Positions 41,095 to 49,000 of a stretch of 64,000 nt of DNA are shown piece after piece. Source of the DNA: Butyricicoccus sp. Marseille-Q5471 (GTDB lineage: Bacteria; Bacillota; Clostridia; Oscillospirales; Butyricicoccaceae); NCBI RefSeq assembly GCF_951230135.1, contig NZ_CATNVC010000010.1:1-64000 (forward strand), read 5' to 3'. Below the pieces are notes generated by a model that saw only the letters and a list, made by a program, of their open reading frames with translations, was not told the DNA's origin and searched no databases. Each line of letters begins with the position of its first letter. Positions within the stretch are counted from its first letter, which is position 1. Both the position numbers and the translations under genes were made by a program.

Positions 41095-41107
41095 AGGAGG
41101 ATGAAGA

Positions 41108-41524
41108 ATGACCAGACAGGAAATTCTAAAGTGGCGGCAGGAAGCGGGCGGCATGAATAAGCTGCTCGGCATTCAAATCATAGAATTAGACGAAGGGTGT
41201 GCGACCGCGTCGTTGAACCTGGTGCCGGAGGTGCTCAATCCACTCGGCATGGCACACGGCGGCACCATTTTCACTCTGTGCGACGTGGCAGCCGGCACAG
41301 CGGCGGCATCCCGCGGGCGTGTCGCCGTGACGTTGAGCTCATCAATTGACTATTATAAACCGGGCAAAGCGGGAGAGACTTTGATTGCCCGCGCAACCGA
41401 GCGCAAGCATGGCCGTACGACCAACGTGTATCATGTCGAGGTGCAGGATACGCAGGGAACACATGTGGCGGATGCACGTTTTATCATGTTTTATACGGGT
41501 GCGATGATTGAGGATCTGCGCTGA
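41108..41524 (+). CDS. PaaI-type hotdog thioesterase
   Basis: 138 residues. The hotdog motif NPLGMAHGGTIFTLCDVAAG contains the catalytic-type Asp, and VTLSSSIDYYKPGKAGETLI follows. PaaI-like enzymes hydrolyse acyl- or phenylacyl-CoA esters. The start has AGGAGG directly after an intrinsic terminator, so expression depends on readthrough. Its stop overlaps the mutY start (TGATG), giving an odd but tight operon with two DNA-repair glycosylases. Link to repair unclear. Confidence 0.88.
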   Translation: MTRQEILKWRQEAGGMNKLLGIQIIELDEGCATASLNLVPEVLNPLGMAHGGTIFTLCDVAAGTAAASRGRVAVTLSSSIDYYKPGKAGETLIARATERKHGRTTNVYHVEVQDTQGTHVADARFIMFYTGAMIEDLR

Positions 41525-42576
41525 TGAGTGGCGGCTTGTCCAAAGCAATGATAGCGCCGCTGCTTACGTGGTATGATCAGGCACACCGGGAGCTGCCGTG
41601 GCGAAGCGAGCCGACACCTTACCGCGTCTGGGTGAGTGAAATCATGCTGCAGCAGACGCGGGTGGAGGCAGTGCGAGGCTATTTTGAACGTTGGATGGCT
41701 GCCTTGCCGACCGTGCGCTCACTGGCCGAAGCCGATGAGCAGGTGTATCTAAAGCTGTGGGAAGGTCTGGGTTATTACAGCCGTGTGCGCAACCTGCACC
41801 GCGCGGCGGTCGATTTATGTGCGCAGTATGACGGAATGCTGCCTGCGGATTATGAGAAGCTGCTCGCACTGCCCGGAGTCGGCGATTATACAGCGGGCGC
41901 GGTGGCGTCCATTGCATTTGGTATTCCGGTGCCTGCCGTGGACGGAAACGTGCTGCGTGTTGCGGCGCGGCTGGATGATGATGTCACACCCATCACCGAC
42001 CCGAAGTATAAAAAAGCACTGCGGGAGCGACTGCTCGATATCATGCCCACCGACCGACCGGGGGATTTGAACCAATCCTTAATGGAGCTTGGCGCGACGG
42101 TGTGCCTGCCCAACGGTGCACCAAGGTGCGGCGACTGCCCGCTGATGCATTTATGCCTTGCCTACCATCATGGTACGACCGCCATTGTGCCGGTGCGTGC
42201 CCAGAAGCGATCGCGCCGTGTCGAAGCACGCACAGTGCTGTTGGTGCGATACGGAAAAGCTGTTGGACTGGCACGCCGCCCCAAACAAGGCCTGCTTGGC
42301 GGCTTGTGGGAGCTGCCGTCACTGGATGGACATGCCACGCCGGATGAACTGCGAACGGCGCTTACACTGCGCGGTTGGCAGGTAAAGGATTTGAAATCGC
42401 TGCGTCCCGCAAAGCATATTTTTACCCATGTTGAATGGCATATGAACGGATATTATGTGGAACTGGATAGCCGGCCTGAGGAGCTGACGCTTGTCACGCC
42501 GTCCGCGCTGAGGGCAGAGTATGCGCTGCCGAGCGCCTTCCGCGCATTTCTGAGTGTAATAGAGGGAGAAGAATGA
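41524..42576 (+). CDS. mutY: A/G-specific adenine DNA glycosylase
   Basis: 350 residues. HhH-GPD domain with SEIMLQQTRVEAV (catalytic Glu), LPGVGDYTAGAVASIAFG and the Asp-containing PAVDGNVLR. The 4Fe-4S loop is CLPNGAPRCGDCPLMHLC, one residue longer in the first gap than the common C-x6-C-x2-C-x5-C. The C-terminal Nudix-like domain (RRPKQGLLGGLWELPSLDG) recognises 8-oxoG. Removes adenine opposite 8-oxoguanine. Coupled to the thioesterase upstream and overlapping the next glycosylase by four bases. Confidence 0.95.
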   Translation: MSGGLSKAMIAPLLTWYDQAHRELPWRSEPTPYRVWVSEIMLQQTRVEAVRGYFERWMAALPTVRSLAEADEQVYLKLWEGLGYYSRVRNLHRAAVDLCAQYDGMLPADYEKLLALPGVGDYTAGAVASIAFGIPVPAVDGNVLRVAARLDDDVTPITDPKYKKALRERLLDIMPTDRPGDLNQSLMELGATVCLPNGAPRCGDCPLMHLCLAYHHGTTAIVPVRAQKRSRRVEARTVLLVRYGKAVGLARRPKQGLLGGLWELPSLDGHATPDELRTALTLRGWQVKDLKSLRPAKHIFTHVEWHMNGYYVELDSRPEELTLVTPSALRAEYALPSAFRAFLSVIEGEE

Positions 42577-43058
42577 AAAGCGAGACTGTCATTCATAACA
42601 TTCCGCCGCTATATGATGAAACATCACGCGTGCTGCTGCTGGGATCGATTCCAAGCCCGAAATCGCGTGAGGCAAGGTTCTTTTACGGTCATCCGCAGAA
42701 TCGATTCTGGCGCGTGCTGGCGGCCGTACTGGGCGAGGATGCTCCGCAGACGGTGGAGCAGAAACGTGCCATGTGTATCAAGCACCATGTCGCCTTGTGG
42801 GATACCATTGCATCCTGTGAGATTGAGGGTGCTTCGGACACCTCAATTAAAAACGCGGTGCCCAATGATATTGGCAGTTTACTTGCAAAAACGCAGATTA
42901 CCCGTGTTTTTGCAACAGGCGGCAAATCGGCGGCACTGTATCGCAAGCTGATTGAGCCAAAGACTGGCGTGCCGATTACACAACTGCCATCTACAAGTCC
43001 GGCCAACGCGGCATGGTCACTTGAACGGCTCATCGAGTCCTATCGTGTAATTTTATAG
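42573..43058 (+). CDS. Hypoxanthine (deoxyinosine) DNA glycosylase, UDG-superfamily
   Basis: 161 residues. Opening LLLGSIPSPKSREARFFYGHPQNRFW is the nucleotide-binding and catalytic block of the family-6 (HDG) uracil-DNA-glycosylase superfamily, with Asn in HPQNRFW; the C-terminal LPSTSPANA is the DNA-intercalating motif. It removes hypoxanthine from deaminated adenine. Overlaps mutY by ATGA, so the two base-excision enzymes are made together. Ends before a strong terminator. Confidence 0.88.
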   Translation: MKSETVIHNIPPLYDETSRVLLLGSIPSPKSREARFFYGHPQNRFWRVLAAVLGEDAPQTVEQKRAMCIKHHVALWDTIASCEIEGASDTSIKNAVPNDIGSLLAKTQITRVFATGGKSAALYRKLIEPKTGVPITQLPSTSPANAAWSLERLIESYRVIL

Positions 43059-43067
43059 ACAAATCGT

Positions 43068-43105
43068 AAAAAGGCTCTGAAACAGTGGTTTCAGAGCCTT
43101 TTTTT
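43068..43105 (+). terminator. Intrinsic terminator, shared between convergent genes
   Basis: AAAAAGGCTCTGAAAC pairs perfectly with GTTTCAGAGCCTTTTT around AGTG, with A- and T-rich flanks suitable for both strands. Confidence 0.9.
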
Positions 43106-43695
43106 CACCCTTCATTCGGTGCAAGCAGCAAGGGTTGCAGTTGATAGCCGTGCAGCGCGGCTTCAAGTGTCGCAGGGATTTGCACCATATCTGCAACAAG
43201 CGAGCAGGGTTTGGCGGTAGGCGCGTCCTGCCGAAGCGGTACAAAATAAAAGTGCTTACGGTTGAGAAGCGTGCCGATGTTGGCGGCACTGCCCGAAAGG
43301 GCGTCATTGGTGGAAACGGCGAGCAGTACGGGGCGCGCACCGCGAAGATGGCTTTTGACAGCCATGGTCACCGGCGTATCGGTGACGCCGTGCGCGAGCT
43401 TGGCAAGCGTGTTGCCTGTACAGGGTGCAACAATCAGCGCGTCGAACATCGCCTTAGGGCCGATTGGCTCTGCGGTGACGATACTGTCGATAATCGGCTT
43501 GCCGGTGGCCTCGGTTAGCCGTGTGCGCCATTCCTTGGCGGTGCCAAAACGGGTGTCAAAGGCACCTGCGTTTTCGGACAGAATCGAGGTTACATCAAAT
43601 CCGCGCGCCACCAAATCGTTAATGGCGGTCAGCGCACGGGCAAAGGTGCAGAAAGAGCCGGTCAGCGCAAAACCGACACGAATTGGCTGGGTCAT
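43105..43695 (-). CDS. dpaB: Dipicolinate synthase subunit B
   Basis: 196 residues. Flavoprotein-like fold with VGFALTGSFCTFARALTAIN at the N-terminus, IVAPCTGNTLAKLAHGVTDT in the middle and a VLLAVSTNDALSGSAANIG segment, as in SpoVFB. With DpaA it makes dipicolinic acid in the mother cell during sporulation. Its start overlaps the dpaA stop by four bases. Complete here, but its partner is truncated, so DPA synthesis would fail unless dpaA is restored. Confidence 0.92.
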   Translation of the reverse strand: MTQPIRVGFALTGSFCTFARALTAINDLVARGFDVTSILSENAGAFDTRFGTAKEWRTRLTEATGKPIIDSIVTAEPIGPKAMFDALIVAPCTGNTLAKLAHGVTDTPVTMAVKSHLRGARPVLLAVSTNDALSGSAANIGTLLNRKHFYFVPLRQDAPTAKPCSLVADMVQIPATLEAALHGYQLQPLLLAPNEG

Positions 43696-44234
43696 AGAAT
43701 GCCCTCCTCGGTAAGCATGGTGAGCACGGTGTCGCGTACGGCGCGTGCAGCGGAGAGCGGCGCGACCTTGCCCGGCAGAGACAGCGCATGCATGATGCGG
43801 CAGCCGGACACCACGGGCGCACCTGCTTCCACGCCGCCGGGCAGACTGGCTAAATCCATCACAAGGCAGGGCGGTGTCAGTTCAGACAGCTCAGCTGCGC
43901 CGAGCACCGGCGCGGGTACCGTGTTGAAAATCAGGTCAAAGCCGGACAGATGTCCGGCGAGTTTGCGGGTATCGAGCGAGGGCAAGCCTGCCGTCGCAAT
44001 TTTGGCAAAGTCCCGGGCATTGCGCGCGGATACGGTCACGTGTGCACCAAGCGCCTGCAGCTTATGGGCGAGCAGACTGCCCAGCCGTCCGTTGCCGATG
44101 ATGAGACACTTTGAGCCTTGGATGGTGTGCGGCGTCTCCTCCATTGCAAGCTGAATCGCGCCTTCGCAGGTGGGGAGAGTATTAGCGGTAGGAGTGACAT
44201 ACTGCTCGCGGCAGGCAGCATATGCTGTGAGCAA
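43692..44234 (-). pseudogene. dpaA: Dipicolinate synthase subunit A, C-terminal two thirds only, interrupted at its 5' end
   Basis: 180 residues from a TTG; intact DpaA is near 290. The retained part is well conserved: TCEGAIQLAMEETPHTIQGS, the dinucleotide fold CLIIGNGRLGSLLAHKLQAL, VSARNARDFAKIA, LIFNTVPAPVLG and VMDLASLPGG. The missing N-terminal ~115 residues should precede YAACREQYVTPTAN, but the frame closes just upstream, at the point where a small ORF and a large serine recombinase begin on the opposite strand. A 12-base palindrome lies at the junction. This is the arrangement of a gene split by an integrated element. The absence of other lesions suggests recent or reversible interruption. 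Confidence 0.8.
44216..44227. other. Palindrome at the dpaA/recombinase junction, candidate attachment-site core
   Basis: CAGCATATGCTG is a perfect 12-base palindrome exactly where DpaA similarity stops. Serine recombinases cut short, roughly symmetric sites with a central two-base overlap; AT at the centre would fit. The true core may differ. Confidence 0.4.
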
Positions 44235-44247
44235 GGAGGGGAGCGAT

Positions 44248-44379
44248 ATGACCGTCAGTCAGCAGGAACGTGAGGAATTAGAACGCCTGTTTAAAATCGG
44301 CATGCTCAAGGCGCTGTACGATGCGCACAAAATCAGCGAGCAGCAGTTTTGTCAGGCTATGAATGCCGTAGGCGCATGA
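44248..44379 (+). CDS. Small SHOCT-like protein preceding the recombinase
   Basis: 43 residues from ATG 44248 with AAGGAGGGG upstream. The sequence contains ERLFKIGMLKALYDAHKISE, resembling a short SHOCT-type helix pair. Such tiny ORFs commonly precede large serine recombinases in Clostridia, perhaps as accessory or directionality proteins, which is inference. It ends 17 bases before the recombinase GTG. Confidence 0.65.
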   Translation: MTVSQQEREELERLFKIGMLKALYDAHKISEQQFCQAMNAVGA

Positions 44380-44396
44380 GAGGAGGAAGTAGCGGC

Positions 44397-45992
44397 GTGG
44401 CGCTTCGCGTTGCGGCATATTGCCGTGTTTCGACCGAACAGGACGACCAGCTCAACTCGCTTGCCAACCAGAAACGGTATTTTGATGAGTACATACGCAG
44501 GCAGCCCGGCTGGCAGCTTGTGGAGGTTTATGCGGACGAAGGGCTGTCGGGCACGTCATCCAAAAACCGGCCGGCCTTTCAAAAAATGATTGCAGCGGCC
44601 AAACGAGGAGAAATTGATTTGATCCTGACCAAGGAGGTCTCTCGTTTTGCCCGTAATACGATTGATACACTGGCGCATACCCGGGATTTGCGAAAGCTGG
44701 GCGTGGGTGTTATCTTTATCAATGACAATATTGATACGCGTCAGAACGACGGAGAATTTCGACTGACAATCATGGCAAGCGTGGCGCAGGAGGAGAGCCG
44801 CAAGACCTCGGAACGGGTCAAGTGGGGGCAAAAACGCTCGATGGAGAACGGCGTTGTGTTCGGCTGCAATAATATGTATGGATACGATTTGCAGAATGGC
44901 AGGCTGCGCATTCGGCCGGATCAGGCTGAGGTGGTTCGGCTCATCTATCATAAGTTTCTCCATGAGGGGAAAGGGACGCACGTCATCGCGCGCGAGCTGT
45001 ATGAAGCGGGCATAGCTGCACCAAAGGCCAAGGATAAACCGTGGTCGGCAGTTATGATTTATCGTATTTTGAAAAATGAAAAATACTGCGGCGATTTGCT
45101 GCAGAAAAAATCCTATACGCCAAATTATCTCGATCACAAAAAAATCTTAAATCACGGCGCAGAGGAACAAGTTTATCTCCGCGCACATCATGAGGGAATC
45201 ATATCGCACGACTTATTTGAGCGCACGCAGCAGGAGCTGAAAAGACGCGCACCGTCCGCTGCGCAAGCGGCACGCTATTCCAACCGATACTGGTGTTCGG
45301 GCAAAATTCGATGTGGCAGTTGCGGAGAACGGTTCATGCCTCGAAGACGGACGCGTTCGAGCGGGTTTGTCTATCAATACTGGGTATGTCATGCAAAGGG
45401 GCATTTCGGCCGAAAAAAGTTGGATACGCAGGGGCGTGCAGTCGGATGCAGTATGCGGTCGATTCACCATCAGACCATTTGTGCGTGCATGGAGTACGTG
45501 ATTCGGAAGCTTCCGATCGATGTAGATGCATTGATTCGGGAGGTGCTGGCACTTCTGGAACGCGAAAAACCGCAGACGCACGAGATAGAGCAGCTGCAGG
45601 CAAGGCAGCAGCGGTGTATGCAAAAAAAAGACACCGTGCTTGATGCCTACTTTGAGCAGACAATCAGCAAGGAGGAACTGGAGCGGCTGCGCTCGCGGTA
45701 CGATATAGAGCTTGCACAGCTAGGGAAGCGCCTGTCGGTGCTGGCGTCGCAGCAGACAGCGGCACAGCGGACGAATGGCAGTGCGGATGAAGTGCGGTGC
45801 TTTTTGCAGCGTCAGGCATTCTGCGCGGAAAGCGTTTTTGGGGAGTTGCTGGAGCGGTTTACAGTATATGAGGATAGCGTGACGATAAAACTAAATGGTA
45901 TATCGGCCGTATTTCGTATCGGTTACACAACTAGCGGGCAAATGGAGCACTACCAAACAAATATCTTGTCATGCGACATGATAGACCTGTAG
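44397..45992 (+). CDS. Large serine recombinase (SpoIVCA/TnpX-like)
   Basis: 531 residues from GTG 44397, chosen for GAGGAGGAA upstream; an ATG at 44349 overlaps the previous gene and lacks a site. The resolvase domain shows AAYCRVSTEQDDQLNSL with the nucleophile Ser, YADEGLSGTSSKNRPAF, and LTKEVSRFARNT. The recombinase domain (YGYDLQNGRLRIRPDQAEVV), zinc ribbon (KIRCGSCGERFMPRR) and C-terminal coiled coil follow. These enzymes integrate and excise elements at att sites; relatives excise skin-like elements from sporulation genes. Transcribed away from the truncated dpaA. No phage genes follow; the type IV pilus operon comes next, convergent. Confidence 0.92.
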   Translation: MALRVAAYCRVSTEQDDQLNSLANQKRYFDEYIRRQPGWQLVEVYADEGLSGTSSKNRPAFQKMIAAAKRGEIDLILTKEVSRFARNTIDTLAHTRDLRKLGVGVIFINDNIDTRQNDGEFRLTIMASVAQEESRKTSERVKWGQKRSMENGVVFGCNNMYGYDLQNGRLRIRPDQAEVVRLIYHKFLHEGKGTHVIARELYEAGIAAPKAKDKPWSAVMIYRILKNEKYCGDLLQKKSYTPNYLDHKKILNHGAEEQVYLRAHHEGIISHDLFERTQQELKRRAPSAAQAARYSNRYWCSGKIRCGSCGERFMPRRRTRSSGFVYQYWVCHAKGHFGRKKLDTQGRAVGCSMRSIHHQTICACMEYVIRKLPIDVDALIREVLALLEREKPQTHEIEQLQARQQRCMQKKDTVLDAYFEQTISKEELERLRSRYDIELAQLGKRLSVLASQQTAAQRTNGSADEVRCFLQRQAFCAESVFGELLERFTVYEDSVTIKLNGISAVFRIGYTTSGQMEHYQTNILSCDMIDL

Positions 45993-45995
45993 AAA

Positions 45996-46035
45996 AAACA
46001 AAACGGACGCTGTGTAATCAGCGTCCGTTTTGTTT
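45996..46035. terminator. Bidirectional terminator between the recombinase and the pilus operon
   Basis: AAACAAAACGGACGCTG pairs perfectly with CAGCGTCCGTTTTGTTT around a six-base loop (17 base pairs). Confidence 0.9.
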
Positions 46036-46049
46036 GCGATGAATAAGGG

Positions 46050-49000
46050 TTAGCGTAAGGTCAGCAGACCCAGTTTGCGCAGTTCAAGTTTGGCGCTGCC
46101 GTCATAGATGCTGTCGCCGATGGTCGTCACAACCCGTACATATAGTGGCAGGGAAGAATCTGAGCTACCGCCAAAGGCCTGCAGCACTTCGTCGCTCAGG
46201 TAGGCGGTGTACAGCACACCGCTGCGCAGTGACGTCCCTTCGACAGCCTGTCGATCGTTCAGGTAAATCGGAAGCGTGACCTTCTTGGCATTCACCACGA
46301 CACCCTCGGTCAGCTTGACCGAAGGGGCGGAATCATCCGCGTAATAGAACTCAACTGCAACAGATTTATTGGTGGCGAGGTTGGGGTCGGAGATGCTGAA
46401 GGTAATTGCCCGGTCTGCAGCAGTGGTTTCGCTGCCCACCAGCACCGAACCGGTGTAGCTGTTGCTGCTGCTGTACTCCATTGGAAGGAGGAAGTAATCA
46501 ACTGCTGTGCCGACGGAGGACTCAAACGCTACGGTGGGGTTTTCCGCCCCGGCGCGGTAGGCCGCGATCATCGTATTGACGAACAGCTTGGCTTCTTCCG
46601 CACTATCGGGGTCGAAGTGACCGGCACCGGAATACGTAACATTGCCCTTGTTGTAGATGTAATAGTTGTTGAGCGCATCATTATAGTGGGCCGTATAGTT
46701 GTTTTTCTCTCCGTTGCCGGGGTCGGCAAGGCTGTACCACACGACGATATCATCCGAATTCATATTGAGCTGATAATACTGTTCGTGTGTTTGCGCAACC
46801 GACAGGCGGGAAGAACCGTTGAGGTTGTAGGGGAAGGTCGTAATCTGCCCCTGATTCACCTGAGATACATATTTGGTAAAGCTCTGTGCACCACCGCCGC
46901 TGTATCGACCATCTGACGTGGGCAGAAGTAGCGATGAAGTGCGGTAACGGGACAGGTTGTGTGTGGTATAACCCTGTGTCTGCGCAAGCAGCGTTTTTCG
47001 GCTACTGCCCGGCTGATAGGCAATAGAGTAGCCGGCCTTGACAAGTGCGTCGAGGGATGCGCCGGAATAGCCGCTCGCCACCGTACCGCTGCCGCGGCTC
47101 AGACCAAGCTCCTTGTAAATCGGCGAATACTTAGAGAAACCATAGGTGCTGTCCACTACGCCATATCGATCCAGGCCGACCAAGTTGCGTAGAATCGCGT
47201 TAAAATAGTAGGCAGAGTACCAACCGTGATTAATCTGCTGTGCTCCGGAGCTGCTCGAACCGGGATAATAGGAATAGGTTTGGGGCAGATTCGCGTTTGA
47301 GGTCGTATCGTGGGTAAACAGAATGGCCTTTCCGCTTTTGATGTAATTGGAAACAGCATTTGCAACCGTCAGATTCAGACCGTCACCGTTTTCTTTAAAG
47401 CCGTAGGAGTCACCGAAGCCGAGGATGAGCATATCGAAGCTGCCCAGATATGCGGTCAGTTCCTCAGTTGTATCCAGTTTGCCATTCCCGTTTTTGTCGA
47501 ATGTGCGCTCTGCGCTGCTCAGCGTCCATGCTCTACCGGATCTGTTCTGCCCAATGTTCATTTCACTTACTGTGTGGGTGTTGATTTGAATATCATACAC
47601 ACCCTTGGCACGAAGGTCGTTAAATAGGGCGGAATAAGTGCTGCTCTCTGCAAGAGAAAAGGTTCTCCTTGTCTGTTCGGAATAGGAAGTGACCTGCAGA
47701 ATATTAATGGAAATCATTTCGTTTGCTTGAGGCTTTAAATAGGTGTAGCCCACCTGCGAAGTATGCGTGCGTTCAGAACCGACCTTGATTACCTCGAGCC
47801 TCCAAGGAATAATGCCGCTGAAGCTTTCCGGCAGCTGTCGGGTGAGGGTATAGGTCACTCCGGCCATGAGTTCACCCGAAGCGACCGCTTTACCGGTGGA
47901 GGCATTGACGATTTGCAAATCAGTGAGTTCTTCGCTTGCAATATAGCGTCCGTCTGCGTTCTGATCCATGAACAAGCTGGTAAAATAGCGGGTGGATGCG
48001 GGTGTGCCGTCCGTTGGGTTTGCAATGGTAAAAGTATAGGACAACGTTCGCTTATTCTGGTCAATCAGCGTGGTTTGGAGGGCGCCTTGGTATTCGCCGG
48101 GCTTTAATTCTTGGCCGTTCGTATCTTTGGCAAAAACAATGCTCGGTTTGGAAAGATTTAAGTACTTGAGCACAATGTTTTTCTGCTGTGCGGCTTCGGT
48201 CGTTGACAGTACGTTTGTGCTGGACAAAATGCCGGACAGTGTTTCATAGACGATGGAGCAGTTGTCCACGCGTTTTGAATTGACCACATTACCTGCGGCC
48301 GGAATGGTAACAGACGTGCCGCCGGTGTTCTGCGTCACCTGCCAACCGGAGGAGACGGTGTAAGTTCGGCTAGCAAGTGCCCCGTAGCTATTGACGACGA
48401 TGCAGTAATATCTACCGGGTTCAGTTACAGTTATGGTGGAATTAGAGCTAAACCGGTAACCATCCTGATACCATTGTAGCGAAGCACTTTTCGGTGATAC
48501 GCTGGAAGAAAATTGTATACCGCTAGTGGTGACTTGGGGAGCATTCACGCTTAGCAAGTATTTCCAATTGTAATCGTAATCCCCGCTCGTTGGCGAAACG
48601 GACAGACCACCTGAGGATACGGTAACGGTGTTACTCTTGCAGGTATAGGTCTTGCCGTCTACCGTGATGGTAGCGGTGCAGTAATAGCTGCCAGCCGATG
48701 GGGTAAAGGAATAGTCGGACCCGGTGTAGACGGGGGGCTGACCATTGTTCTTGTACCAAGAGTAGGTGACGGCTCCGCTGCCGCTCGGGACACTGGAAGA
48801 GACAGCATTCAGAGTAACTTGTCCATAGTAACTGTAGGAACCCGATGCGGTAACGGAGAACTGACTGGCTTGATGGCCGTCGGAGAGCAGATTGGAGGAG
48901 ATGATGACCGGAAAGCCGGAGGTCACAAAGTCCATCAGCTCTGATTTCTTGTTATAGGTGATATCGTTGCCGGAAAAACGGAATTTAGTGGAAGAAGCCT

